Source of the DNA: Rahnella aceris
GTDB lineage: Bacteria; Pseudomonadota; Gammaproteobacteria; Enterobacterales; Enterobacteriaceae
Direction: 5' to 3'
Assembly (NCBI RefSeq): GCF_011684115.1
Contig: NZ_JAADJV010000003.1
Location: 62,001 to 126,000 of the forward strand
Length of the DNA: 64,000 nt
Notes under the pieces: generated by a model
The model's database searches: none
Told to the model about the DNA's origin: nothing
Seen by the model: the letters and a program-made list of their open reading frames with translations, nothing else
Shown here: in pieces, positions 38,228 through 47,398 of the stretch
Position numbering within the stretch: the first letter of the stretch is position 1
Layout: the number at the start of each line of letters is the position of its first letter
Made by a program: the position numbers and the translations under genes

Positions 38228-38614
38228 TTATTCTGCTTTGTGGTAATTCCCTTGCGCATCGGCACTTTCAAAAATCATTGAAACGGAATTGACACAATGG
38301 CGCAGATTCTTCTCGGTTAAATATTCCCCCTCAAAGACATGCCCCAGATGTGCCTTGCAGTTGGCACACACAATTTCTGTTCTGCGGCCATCGGCATCCG
38401 GCACACGTTCTACCGCACCCGGAATTTCATCGTCGAAAGCGGGCCAGCCGCAATGGGATTCGAATTTGTGTTCTGAGGAATACAGCGGCGCAGAACATCT
38501 TTTACAGACGTAACGGCCCGGTGAAAAGTGGTCGTTATACTCACCGGTATTCGGGCGCTCTGTCCCTTTGTTTTCGATGACAAAACGTTCAAAATCATTC
38601 AGTTCTCTGTTCAT
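38228..38614 (-). CDS. msrB: Peptide methionine-R-sulfoxide reductase (MsrB family)
   Basis: A 128-residue enzyme that reduces methionine-R-sulfoxide in proteins. Two CxxC zinc motifs are visible (CKRC, CANC), and the active-site Cys is in LRHCVNSVSM near the C-terminus. HCGWPAFDDEI is the family substrate-binding signature. The start at 38614 is preferred because AGGAG then lies eight bases upstream. In E. coli msrB is next to gapA and the protein differs in length and N-terminus, so this may be a second MsrB. Confidence 0.93.
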   Translation of the reverse strand: MNRELNDFERFVIENKGTERPNTGEYNDHFSPGRYVCKRCSAPLYSSEHKFESHCGWPAFDDEIPGAVERVPDADGRRTEIVCANCKAHLGHVFEGEYLTEKNLRHCVNSVSMIFESADAQGNYHKAE

Positions 38615-38709
38615 TATCATTGCTCCTGGCAGGTGACATTGCAGCCTTATAGTGTAGCGCTATATTGGGGCGACATATCAAGCTGCAAGTGCCCTCCTGC
38701 CATAGTGTG

Positions 38710-40083
38710 CTATTTCACGCCGCCGCCCAGCGTCTGCCACAGGGTGATACGGTTTTCAAAATCAGTCTGTTGCAGGGCAATCAGGTCGGTCTGCGCCGAC
38801 CACAGTGAACGCTGATCGGTAAGCACCGTCAGATAATCGCCCGCACCGGTTTCATAACTGCGGCGCGCCAAATCGTAACTGCGCTGTGCGGCCGCAACAT
38901 ATTGCTGCTGGGCATCCATCTGTTCACTGAGCGTGGCACGGCGGGCGAGGGCGTCCGCCACATCTTTAAAGGCGCTCTGGATGGCTTTTTCATACGCGGC
39001 AATCAGCCCCTTTTTCTCCGCTTCAGCGTAGCGCAACTGCGCGGTATTACTGCCGCCGGTAAACAGAGGCAGGCTCAGGCTGGGCGCGAACGACCACACA
39101 TTGCTGCCGTGGCTGAACAGGTTCGACAGCGAACTGCTGCCGACGCCTGCGCTGGCAGTCAGCGAGAGCGTCGGGAAGAAATTCGCCCGCGCTGCGCCGA
39201 TATCCGCATTGGCACTTTTCAGGTTATGTTCCGCTTCCTGCACGTCCGGGCGGCGCAGTAATACCGACGACGAAATCCCGGCGGGCACCAGTTTGATGGC
39301 CTGCGGTGCCAGGCTTTCCAGCGTACCCGGCAACAGATTTTGCGCCACGGTGTCGCCCGCCAGCAGATTCAGGGCGTTGATGTCCTGCGCGACCAGCGTC
39401 TGGTAGCTGGCGACACTGGCGCGTGCCTGCTGATAAATCGCCATCGAAGAGCTGACGTCCGGCCCCGAGGCGACGCCTTCCTGTTGCCGCCGTTGCGTAA
39501 TGCTCAGCGAATCCGCCGCGCTTTTCAGGGTGTCCTGCGCCAGCTTCAGATTGCTGTTGTCCGCCGCCAGCGTGATCCACGCGGTGCTGGTTTCTGAAAT
39601 CAGCGTCAGGCGGGTGTTCTGCGCGGTCGATTCACTCGCCAGCCAGGTTTCTTTTGCCGCTGTGCTCAGGCTGCGGTTACGGCCAAACAGGTCGATTTCA
39701 AAACTGCTGACCGCACCGTCGGCGGTGGCGCTGCTGCTGACGCCTGCATCCTGCGTCCGGCTGCGGGTTTGTGAAAGCTCAGCATCCAGCGTCGGGAACA
39801 GGCTGGCGCGTTGCTCGCCATACAGCGCTTTGGCGGCTTCAATATCAGCAATCGCTTCCTGCAAATCGCGGTTGCTGGTCAGCGCTTTGGCCACCACGGC
39901 ATTCAGGCGTGTATCGGCCATGATGCCCTGCCAGTCGCTCAGCACCGTGGTGGCCGCTGGCTGTGCGCCCTGCGCAGGCCAGACTGCAGGCACCGGCGCG
40001 GCAGGGCGCTGATAATCGGGATCCAGCGAGATACAGCCTGCCAGCAACATGGCCAGCGAAATAATACTCAGACGAAAAATCAT
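38710..40083 (-). CDS. RND efflux outer-membrane lipoprotein (OprM/NodT family)
   Basis: A 457-residue TolC-like channel with a lipobox (ISLAMLLAG-C near residue 17). The repeated OEP alpha-helical hairpins (SNRDLQEAIADIEAAKALYGEQRASLFPTLDAELSQTRSRT, and a second copy ADIGAARANFFPTLSLTASAG) form the periplasmic tunnel. Its start overlaps the RND pump stop (ATGA). It is the outer-membrane exit of this tripartite system. Confidence 0.93.
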   Translation of the reverse strand: MIFRLSIISLAMLLAGCISLDPDYQRPAAPVPAVWPAQGAQPAATTVLSDWQGIMADTRLNAVVAKALTSNRDLQEAIADIEAAKALYGEQRASLFPTLDAELSQTRSRTQDAGVSSSATADGAVSSFEIDLFGRNRSLSTAAKETWLASESTAQNTRLTLISETSTAWITLAADNSNLKLAQDTLKSAADSLSITQRRQQEGVASGPDVSSSMAIYQQARASVASYQTLVAQDINALNLLAGDTVAQNLLPGTLESLAPQAIKLVPAGISSSVLLRRPDVQEAEHNLKSANADIGAARANFFPTLSLTASAGVGSSSLSNLFSHGSNVWSFAPSLSLPLFTGGSNTAQLRYAEAEKKGLIAAYEKAIQSAFKDVADALARRATLSEQMDAQQQYVAAAQRSYDLARRSYETGAGDYLTVLTDQRSLWSAQTDLIALQQTDFENRITLWQTLGGGVK

Positions 40084-43000
40084 GCTGACTCCTGCGCGTC
40101 TTTGTGACCGGTGAAGACTTTTTTCACCAGCACGAAGAACAGCGGAACAAAGAAAATAGCCAGTAAGGTGGCGGTCACGGTGCCGCCAATAATGCCGGTA
40201 CCGATGGCGATGCGGCTGTTAGCCCCTGCGCCGGTCGCGACTGCCAGCGGCATCACCCCGGCGATAAAGGCCAGCGACGTCATCAGGATCGGGCGTAAAC
40301 GGGTGCGGGCAGCGGAGAGCGCGGCAGCGGTCAGGGTGTTGCCTTGTTTGAGTGCTGCTTCGGCAAACTCAACTATCAGGATGGCGTTTTTCGACGACAG
40401 GCCGATGGTAGTCAGCAGCGCCACCTGGAAGTAAACGTCGTTATTCAGGCCACGCAGTTCGGCGGCAAGGGATGCGCCAAGCAGACCGAGCGGGATCACC
40501 AGGATCACGGAGAACGGCACGGACCAGCTTTCGTACAATGCGGCGAGACACAGGAATACCACCAGAATCGAGATGGCATACAGACTGAGCGCCTGACCGC
40601 TGGCGAGCTTTTCCTGCAGAGAGAGTCCGCTCCATGCCCAGGTTGAACCGGCGGGTAATTTATCCGCCAGCGCTTCCATTTTTGCCATCGCCGCGCCGGA
40701 ACTGTAGCCGTCGGTGTTCTCGCCCTGGATCTCATAGGAAGTTGATCCGTTATAGCGCGCCAGACTTTCCGGGCCATAGGTCCAGTGGGTGGTGGCGAAC
40801 GCGGAGAACGGCGTCATGCTGGTACCGTCGCTGCTGCGCACAAACCATTTATTCAGATCCGCCGGTTTGGAACGAAACTCACTGTCGCCCTGGATATACA
40901 CTTCCTTGACGCGGCCACGGTCAATGAAATCATTGACGTAAGTGCCGCCCCACGCGCTGCTCAGGGTGGCAGTGACATCGCTGAGTGTCAGCCCGAGCGC
41001 CACGGCTTTGTTGTTGTCGATATCCACCTGCAACTGTGGCATTTGTGGCAAATCATTGGCGCGAACCGATTGCAGTTCCGGGCTTTTGGCGGCCAGGGCC
41101 AGCAGTTCGGTGCGCAGTTTGAGTAAGTCCGCGCGGCTGGTGCCGCCGGTAGCCATCAGCTCAAAGGTGAAACCGTTGCTTTGCCCGAGCCCGTCCACGG
41201 AAGGCGGCGTCATGGCGATGACTTTTGCGTCGCGGATCACCGCCAGATCCCGCATCGCGCGACCGGCTACCGCCTGCGCGGTGTTTACGGCACCCGGACG
41301 TTCATCCCAGTTCTTCAGTGACACAAACGCCATCCCGGCATTCTGACCGCTGCCGCTGAAGTTAAAGCCGGTGATGGTGAATATGACGTTGGTATTGGCT
41401 TTCTCTTTGCCGAGGAACCACTCTGTAACACGGGAATTGACGGCTTCGGTACGGTTCGCTGTCGCCCCGGCGGGCAGGGTGTATTGCACCATGACTTCGC
41501 CCTGATCTTCAGACGGCAGGAAGCTGGTCGGCAGTTGCCACATCAGCACACCCATCAGTGCGGCCATGGCGCCGTAAATCAGCGCCATCGCCACCGGACG
41601 GCGCTGCACATGCGTCACGCCATTTTCGTAGCGTTGCTCAGTACGCGAATACAAACGGTTGAAGCCACCGAAGAAACCACGGGTAGCCTGTGGTTTATGG
41701 CGCAGAAAAGCGCCGCACAGCGCCGGTGTCAGGGTCAGCGCCACCACCACGGAAAGTATCATGGCGGAAATAATGGTGACGGAGAACTGGCGGTAAATCA
41801 CCCCGGTTGAGCCGCCGAAAAACGCCATCGGCAGGAACACGGCAGAGAGCACCAGCGCAATCGCCACCAGCGCGCCGGAGATTTCTCCCATCGACTTCTC
41901 GGTGGCCTCGCGGGCGGGAAGCCCTTCATCACGCATGATGCGCTCGACGTTTTCCACCACCACGATAGCGTCATCCACCAGCAGGCCGATGGCCAGCACC
42001 ATCGCGAACAGCGTCAGGGTGTTAATGGAATAGCCGAACAGCGCCAGTACGCCGAACGTGCCGAGCAGTACCACCGGCACCGCCAGCGCGGGGATCAGCG
42101 TGGCGCGCAGATTCTGCATAAACAGATACATCACCACGATGACCAGCACGATGGCTTCGATCAGCGTTTTAATGACGTCTTCCACCGACACTTTAATAAA
42201 TTCGGTGCTGTCTTTCGGATAGGCGACGTCATAACCTTTTGGCATGCTGCGCTGGTATTCGCTGATGGTGTTTTTCACCAGCGTGGCGGTATCGAGCGCG
42301 TTGGCACCCGGCGATAACATCACTGCCATACCCGCCGCCGGATGACCGTTCAGCTGTGAAGACGCGGTGTAATCTTCGCTGCCCATTTCGACGCGGGCGA
42401 TATCACTGATGCGCACCACCGCGCCGCCGGTATTGCCTTTAACAATGATGTTACGGAACTGCTCCGGCGTTTGCAGACGTGATTGCGCACGCACCGTGGC
42501 GGTCAGTTGTTGTGAAGCGGAAGACGGCAGACCGCCAATTTTACCGGCGGAGATTTGCACGTTTTGCGCTTCGATGGCCGTTTCCACATCTGACGGCATC
42601 AGGTCATACGCCGCCAGTTTGGTGGGATCCAGCCAGATGCGCATGGCATATTCCGCACCAAACACCTGCAAGCTGCCGACGCCGCTGACGCGCGCCAGCG
42701 GATCCTGCATATTACTGACCAGCCAGTCGGCGATATCCGAGCTGCTGGTTTTGTCGGTTTTATCGTACACCGCCATGATCAGCAGGAAACTGGACTGCGA
42801 CTTGGTGACCGTCACCCCGGCTTCCTGCACTTCCGTCGGCAGGCGTGATTCCGCCTGCTGGACTTTGTTCTGCACCTGCACCTGCGCGGTATCGGCATTG
42901 GTGCCCTGTTTGAAGGTGACGGTGATATCCACCGACCCGTCGGAACTGCTGCTGGAGCTGAAATACAGCAGATTATCCAGGCCGGTCAGTTGTTGTTCGA

Positions 43001-43196
43001 TGACCTGCGTGACGCTGTTCTCCAGCGTTTCGGCGTTAGCCCCGGAATAGGTGGCTTTGATTTTCACTGAGGGAGGCGCGACGTCCGGATACTGCGCGAC
43101 CGGCAGCGTGCGGATCGCCATAATTCCGGCCATCATGATCAAAATCGCAATCACCCAGGCAAAAACCGGGCGACGCACAAAGAAGCGGGAGAACAT
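40080..43196 (-). CDS. RND multidrug efflux pump (HAE1, AcrB/MexB-like)
   Basis: A 1038-residue inner-membrane trimeric pump. Transmembrane helix 4 carries the proton-relay pair in IGLLVDDAIVVVENVER, and the essential Lys lies in IGLSSKNAILIVEFAE. The N-terminus (MFSRFFVRRPVFAWVIAILIMMAGIMAI) and the two large periplasmic loops are full-length and typical. It would export dyes, detergents or drugs. Its start overlaps the adaptor stop (TGATG). PadR-controlled, see the neighbours. Confidence 0.95.
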   Translation of the reverse strand: MFSRFFVRRPVFAWVIAILIMMAGIMAIRTLPVAQYPDVAPPSVKIKATYSGANAETLENSVTQVIEQQLTGLDNLLYFSSSSSSDGSVDITVTFKQGTNADTAQVQVQNKVQQAESRLPTEVQEAGVTVTKSQSSFLLIMAVYDKTDKTSSSDIADWLVSNMQDPLARVSGVGSLQVFGAEYAMRIWLDPTKLAAYDLMPSDVETAIEAQNVQISAGKIGGLPSSASQQLTATVRAQSRLQTPEQFRNIIVKGNTGGAVVRISDIARVEMGSEDYTASSQLNGHPAAGMAVMLSPGANALDTATLVKNTISEYQRSMPKGYDVAYPKDSTEFIKVSVEDVIKTLIEAIVLVIVVMYLFMQNLRATLIPALAVPVVLLGTFGVLALFGYSINTLTLFAMVLAIGLLVDDAIVVVENVERIMRDEGLPAREATEKSMGEISGALVAIALVLSAVFLPMAFFGGSTGVIYRQFSVTIISAMILSVVVALTLTPALCGAFLRHKPQATRGFFGGFNRLYSRTEQRYENGVTHVQRRPVAMALIYGAMAALMGVLMWQLPTSFLPSEDQGEVMVQYTLPAGATANRTEAVNSRVTEWFLGKEKANTNVIFTITGFNFSGSGQNAGMAFVSLKNWDERPGAVNTAQAVAGRAMRDLAVIRDAKVIAMTPPSVDGLGQSNGFTFELMATGGTSRADLLKLRTELLALAAKSPELQSVRANDLPQMPQLQVDIDNNKAVALGLTLSDVTATLSSAWGGTYVNDFIDRGRVKEVYIQGDSEFRSKPADLNKWFVRSSDGTSMTPFSAFATTHWTYGPESLARYNGSTSYEIQGENTDGYSSGAAMAKMEALADKLPAGSTWAWSGLSLQEKLASGQALSLYAISILVVFLCLAALYESWSVPFSVILVIPLGLLGASLAAELRGLNNDVYFQVALLTTIGLSSKNAILIVEFAEAALKQGNTLTAAALSAARTRLRPILMTSLAFIAGVMPLAVATGAGANSRIAIGTGIIGGTVTATLLAIFFVPLFFVLVKKVFTGHKDAQESA

Positions 43197-44335
43197 CAGG
43201 CGGCTCCTTCTGTGCTTTTCGCAGTGGCGGCGTTATTCACTTCAACCGGTTTCACCGTATCGCCCACCGTGACTTTGTCACTGCCTTCCACCAGCACGCG
43301 ATCACCCGCCTGCAAACCTTTGACAATCAGCCAGTGGGTTCCGGTAGCCTCGCCGGTTTCGATATGACGTTGTTCGACTTTGTTGTCGGCGGTAACCACC
43401 AGCGCGGTGGCATCGCCTTTGGCATCCCGTGTCACACCTTGTTGCGGCGCGAGCACGGCATTTTCGACGACGCCTTCATCCACGTCAGCGCGGATAAACA
43501 TCCCCGGCAGTAAAACGTGTTGCGGATTCGGGAACACGGCGCGCAGCGTGACCGAACCGGTGGCTTCATCGACCGCCACTTCGGTCAGTTCCAGACGACC
43601 TTTTTCGGGGTAGGTTGAACCGTCTTCAAGGGTGAGCGTGACACTTAAAGCATCGCTGTTCGCTGCCAGCGCGCGTTTACGCAGACTGAGCAAATCGGCG
43701 CTGGAACGGGTGAGATCCACGTACATTGAATCGAGATTTCGCACCGTCGCCAGCGCGGTGTCCTGCGCGGCAGAGACCAGTGCGCCCGGCGTAACGGAGG
43801 AAATGCCGATACGACCGGCAATCGGCGACGTGACCCGCGTCCAGTCGAGATTGATTTTGGCCGACTCCAGCGATGCGGCTTTTTCATCAACGCTGGCGCG
43901 GTCTTCTGCACAGGCCGATTGCGCATCTTCCGCATCCTGCTGTGACACGCCTTGCTCTTTCACCAGTACGGCATAACGGCGGGCTTTCTGGCAATCCGAG
44001 AGCACCAGCGCTTTGGCGCTTTTCAGTGCAGCGGCAGCCTGATCGTACGTCGCTTTATACGACGACGGATCAATCTGATACAGCGCCTGACCGGCTTTAA
44101 CCCAGTCGCCTTCGGTGAATAAACGTTTTTGAATAATACCGCCGACCTGCGGCCGCACATCCGCCGTCAGTGTGGCGGTGGTCCGGCCGGTTAATTCGCT
44201 GACCAGATTGAACGATTGTGCTTTTAGCGTGACGACGCCCACTTCAGCGGGCGCGGCAGTGGGCTGAGCCGGTGGTGAATTATCGCAACCACTCAGCGCG
44301 ATAAGTATCAATAAGCAGGAGAATCTTAAAGGCAT
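43196..44335 (-). CDS. RND efflux periplasmic adaptor (AcrA/MexA-like)
   Basis: A 379-residue lipoprotein-type adaptor (lipobox ILIALSG-C near residue 16). The biotinyl-lipoyl half-motifs (TLTADVRPQVGGIIQKRLFTEGDWVKAGQALYQIDPSSYKATYDQA), a coiled-coil hairpin containing an unusual pair of Cys (DCQKARRYAVL, QSACAED), and the beta-barrel (RVTSPIAGRIGISSVTPGALVSAAQ) are in order. It links the pump to the channel. Confidence 0.93.
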   Translation of the reverse strand: MPLRFSCLLILIALSGCDNSPPAQPTAAPAEVGVVTLKAQSFNLVSELTGRTTATLTADVRPQVGGIIQKRLFTEGDWVKAGQALYQIDPSSYKATYDQAAAALKSAKALVLSDCQKARRYAVLVKEQGVSQQDAEDAQSACAEDRASVDEKAASLESAKINLDWTRVTSPIAGRIGISSVTPGALVSAAQDTALATVRNLDSMYVDLTRSSADLLSLRKRALAANSDALSVTLTLEDGSTYPEKGRLELTEVAVDEATGSVTLRAVFPNPQHVLLPGMFIRADVDEGVVENAVLAPQQGVTRDAKGDATALVVTADNKVEQRHIETGEATGTHWLIVKGLQAGDRVLVEGSDKVTVGDTVKPVEVNNAATAKSTEGAA

Positions 44336-44386
44336 TTTGGTGTCCGTAAATAATAAATAATATAATTAAAGGCAAAGGAGCCCCGG

Positions 44387-44408
44387 CTGTTTTATCGAAA
44401 TAAAACAG
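44387..44408. repeat. Perfect hairpin between the PadR gene and the adaptor gene
   Basis: CTGTTTTAT (44387-44395) pairs exactly with ATAAAACAG (44400-44408) over a CGAA loop. It lies in the 126-base gap downstream of the PadR gene and upstream of the adaptor gene, both read leftward. There is no T-run, so it may be an operator or an attenuating hairpin rather than a strong terminator. Confidence 0.6.
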
Positions 44409-44461
44409 TCAGGATCCCGTTAAAATTATTTAAAGATGTGCCGTTGTTTATAAATCAGGAA

Positions 44462-44953
44462 TCATAAATCATGAATTTTCTTCGTGACCTCATTAATGTA
44501 TTTAACCATCTGCTGATATATTTCCGGCGTGACCTCACCGTTATAGGCTTTCGTCCGTACGGTGATTTTTAAATTCTCAATGGCGTAAATTATTTCAGGT
44601 GCGGGCGGCGGGTTATTTTCAATCACGCGCTTTTTCATTTTTTCTTCTATGGCGCGGATTTCGTTTCTTCTTGCCGCCAGATATTCAGAACCGGCCGGTG
44701 TCATGGAAAACTGTTTTTTCCCGCCTTCTATTTCTGCGGCGGTGGCAAAGCCGTTGTCAACAATATGCGCCAGGATCGGGTAAATCACGCCGGGGCTGGG
44801 GATGTACACCCCCATAGAATAGCCTTCGATGGTTTTGATAATTTCGTAGCCATGCACCGGGTTTATCTGGATCAGATGCAACACAAACAGCGCCAGTTCC
44901 TGACGGGTGAACAGTTTGCTTTTACGCCGTACAGCAGGTTCGGTTTCGCTCAT
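44462..44953 (-). CDS. PadR-family repressor of the RND operon
   Basis: A 163-residue PadR/YqjI-type regulator. The winged helix is near residue 20-95 (LFVLHLIQINPVHGYEIIKTIEGYSMGVYIPSPGVIYPILAHIVDNGFATAAEIEGGKKQFSMTPAG), followed by a C-terminal dimerisation helix. It is transcribed toward the RND genes. A perfect AAGATATATCTT palindrome lies 33 bases upstream of its start, and the same site occurs before yqjH. There is no His/Cys-rich metal-binding N-terminus as in E. coli YqjI. Confidence 0.92.
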   Translation of the reverse strand: MSETEPAVRRKSKLFTRQELALFVLHLIQINPVHGYEIIKTIEGYSMGVYIPSPGVIYPILAHIVDNGFATAAEIEGGKKQFSMTPAGSEYLAARRNEIRAIEEKMKKRVIENNPPPAPEIIYAIENLKITVRTKAYNGEVTPEIYQQMVKYINEVTKKIHDL

Positions 44954-44986
44954 GATTTTTCTCCTTCGCTGATTGCCGACGACCTC

Positions 44987-44998
44987 AAGATATATCTT
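44987..44998. promoter_or_regulatory. PadR operator palindrome AAGATATATCTT (RND locus)
   Basis: A perfect 12-base palindrome 33 bases upstream of the padR start. A TTGCCC 15 bases before TATATC suggests that it overlaps the -10 element, so binding would repress. The identical 12-mer occurs once more in the window, at 52991-53002 before yqjH-yqjI. Confidence 0.75.
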
Positions 44999-45102
44999 AC
45001 AAGTTTGCAGGGCAAGACAGTGACGGAGCGGGAAACTAACGTAAGGATAGTGTTAATGTGTTGTTTTATAATGACTAAATCATGATGGTGCTCTCAGGTT
45101 CG

Positions 45103-45141
45103 CCCCTGTTGCTGACACTTCTTAACAGTTCAGAACAGGGG
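45103..45141. repeat. Long hairpin between the PqiABC-like operon and padR
   Basis: CCCCTGTT (45103-45110) pairs with AACAGGGG (45134-45141), and CTGA/TTCAG extend the stem past a bulged G. It lies about 85 bases past the pqiC stop on the minus strand. A T-run is lacking, so its role as a terminator is uncertain. Confidence 0.5.
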
Positions 45142-45224
45142 TAACTGATTGATCTTGAGATAAACGGCGGAAAGATGCCGTAAACCTATTTTTGCCGTGT
45201 AAGCATTGCGAAAAAGTCCGGTTT

Positions 45225-45806
45225 TCAGCGGCAGTGGCGGCTTTTTATGGCATCTGAAACATCGGCGGCCAGTACCGCAATCAGTTTCTGTTGCGCGGTG
45301 ATAAGTTCCGGCACGCCACCCGTCACGTCAATCTGATGCTGTGAGCGACAGGTCAGCATTTTTTCATCTGCGCCAAAACGCAGTTGCCAGCGGGCTGTCA
45401 GGCTGGCGTGACGTTGCGGCCAGGCATCCAGTTGCTGCACGGTTACGCGCAGGGTGATAACCGGTTTATCGGGCGGCGGTGTCAATTCGCGGATGTCTGT
45501 TGTATTCAGCGAGCGTTCAAGCTGCGCCGACAGCGCACTGCGTATTTCCTCCGGCAGCGGCGCGGCCCACAACGTGCTATCCGATATCACGATTTCGCCG
45601 TCACTTTTACGTATCACCAGTTGCGGCTGATTAAGCTGTTCAGGCACGGTCACCGGTTGCACGCGCAGCACAAATGCAGCCGGTGGTATCGCAGATGGCG
45701 CATTCTCCGCAGGTGTGATCAGGGTGTAATAATGAGGCGCAGGAGAGGCGCAACCGCTTAACCCCAGCAGGAGGCAAACCCTGGTTATCACGCGGAGGAC
45801 ATTCAT
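45225..45806 (-). CDS. PqiC-like lipoprotein (MCE system outer-membrane component)
   Basis: A 193-residue lipoprotein (lipobox LLLGLSG-C near residue 19). The fold matches the ABC-transport auxiliary lipoprotein family, with FVLRVQPVTVPEQLNQPQLVIRKSDGEIVISDSTLWAAPLPEEIRSALSAQLERSL. In E. coli PqiC caps the PqiB needle at the outer membrane. It overlaps the PqiB-like gene by four bases and is the last gene of the operon. Confidence 0.88.
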   Translation of the reverse strand: MNVLRVITRVCLLLGLSGCASPAPHYYTLITPAENAPSAIPPAAFVLRVQPVTVPEQLNQPQLVIRKSDGEIVISDSTLWAAPLPEEIRSALSAQLERSLNTTDIRELTPPPDKPVITLRVTVQQLDAWPQRHASLTARWQLRFGADEKMLTCRSQHQIDVTGGVPELITAQQKLIAVLAADVSDAIKSRHCR

Positions 45807-47398
45807 GGTTGCTCCTTATTTTCACTGTTTCTGCCGGCGATCAGCGCCTGTGGCTGGCGCGTGAGCAGGCCGGTGAGGGTGCGCAGGGAATATAATGTCC
45901 GCTGGAATTCGGCCAGCGTTTGCAACAGCGGAGAGTCCGCCGCCAGCAGGGTTTGTGCGCTGCCCATCGTCTGATCGAACTGGCGCAGGGTTTGCGTGGT
46001 TTGTGGCAGAACCTGACGGTTCACCTGAATCAGCGTCTGATTGAGATTGCCCAGTGTGGCATTCAGATTGCTGCCAATCGACTCAATGGGCATTGTCGAT
46101 AACTTGCCAATCAGTGTCGCGAGCTGTTCCTGCAGGTGATCAAAGCCGCCATTGAGTGTGGGGATCTGCAACGGACGCGCAGTCATATCAAAAGACACCG
46201 GCAGCGCCGAAGGCACAAAATCGAGCGAGATATACAACTGTCCGGTGAGCAGATTGCCGGTGCGCGCCTGCGCCCGCAGTCCGTGTTTCACCATGTCGCG
46301 CAGGAACGTGGCAGCCTGCTGCTGGCCGTCTTTTTCAGGTTTCGGCAGTTTCTCCTGCACATGCCCTAAGCGGTTCGGATACACCTCAATCGTCACCACC
46401 GAGATAAACCGTGAAGCGGCAGGGTCGTAATCGAGCTCAATCGCCGTGACTTTCCCGAGCTTCACGCTGGAAAACTCCACCGGCGCGCCGGTTTTCATGC
46501 CGCGCAGCGACTGCTGGAAGCGCAACTGCAACACCTGCGGCGTGCCGTCCGGCGGGGTCATTGCCGAGGCCTGATCGTCTGCCAGCGTATATACGCGGTG
46601 GCTGGCTGCCGGTTTTGCCGTGCTGTCGTCGGGCGGATTGGCAAACGCGATGCCCCCGGCAATCACCGATGCCATGGTCTGCGTTTTGATCTGCAAACCT
46701 TCAGAATCGAGCGATAAATCCACGCCGCTGGCATTCCAGAAACGGGTGGCGGAAGTGACGAACCGGTCATACGGCGCATCGATAAATACGTTCAGGCTGA
46801 CGCCTTTGCCGTCAGGGCGCAGCGCATAGGAAGAGACCCGCCCGACCGGCACGCGGCGGTAATACACCGCCGAACCGATATCCAGTGAACCCAGATCGTC
46901 GGCCACCACTTCAAACTGTTTGCCGGGCATACCGTTGATCACCGCCGGGGGCGATTCCAGTCCCTGAAAGTCACTGCCGGATTTCTGCGATGTGCCGGTA
47001 TCAAGGCTGATATACGCGCCGGAAAGCAGGGTATCGATACCCGATACGCCGCCCATGCCGATGCGCGGACGCACGACCCAAAAACGGGTGTCCTCCCTGG
47101 GCAGATTTTCGGCGTTTTTCATCAGTGAAACGGTGACCAGCACGCGGCGGCTGTCGGGGCTGAGCGAAATCGATTTCACCCGCCCGACCGTGACGTCTTT
47201 GTATTTCACTTCGGTTTTACCGGCTTCTAATCCGCTGGCGGTCTGAAAAGTAATGGAGATTTCCGGGCCGGTATCCGCCCAGACCTGTAACAGCAAAAAC
47301 AAACCCACTGATGCCGCTATGGCGGGCACCAGCCAGATCAGCGAGGGGCGAAAACGGCGCGGGACAATGTCCGGCGGGGGTGAAGCGTGTTCAGTCAT
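45803..47398 (-). CDS. PqiB-like MCE-domain protein
   Basis: A 531-residue inner-membrane-anchored protein with one N-terminal span (about residues 17-38) and three MCE domains (repeats such as GLEAGKTEVKYKDVTVGRVKSISL, LDIGSAVYYRRVPVGRVSSYAL and KTGAPVEFSSVKLGKVTAIELD), then a long helical tail (about 420-510) forming the tunnel needle. It would conduct lipid between membranes, as for E. coli PqiB (546 residues). Its start overlaps the PqiA2 gene stop. Confidence 0.93.
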   Translation of the reverse strand: MTEHASPPPDIVPRRFRPSLIWLVPAIAASVGLFLLLQVWADTGPEISITFQTASGLEAGKTEVKYKDVTVGRVKSISLSPDSRRVLVTVSLMKNAENLPREDTRFWVVRPRIGMGGVSGIDTLLSGAYISLDTGTSQKSGSDFQGLESPPAVINGMPGKQFEVVADDLGSLDIGSAVYYRRVPVGRVSSYALRPDGKGVSLNVFIDAPYDRFVTSATRFWNASGVDLSLDSEGLQIKTQTMASVIAGGIAFANPPDDSTAKPAASHRVYTLADDQASAMTPPDGTPQVLQLRFQQSLRGMKTGAPVEFSSVKLGKVTAIELDYDPAASRFISVVTIEVYPNRLGHVQEKLPKPEKDGQQQAATFLRDMVKHGLRAQARTGNLLTGQLYISLDFVPSALPVSFDMTARPLQIPTLNGGFDHLQEQLATLIGKLSTMPIESIGSNLNATLGNLNQTLIQVNRQVLPQTTQTLRQFDQTMGSAQTLLAADSPLLQTLAEFQRTLYSLRTLTGLLTRQPQALIAGRNSENKEQP

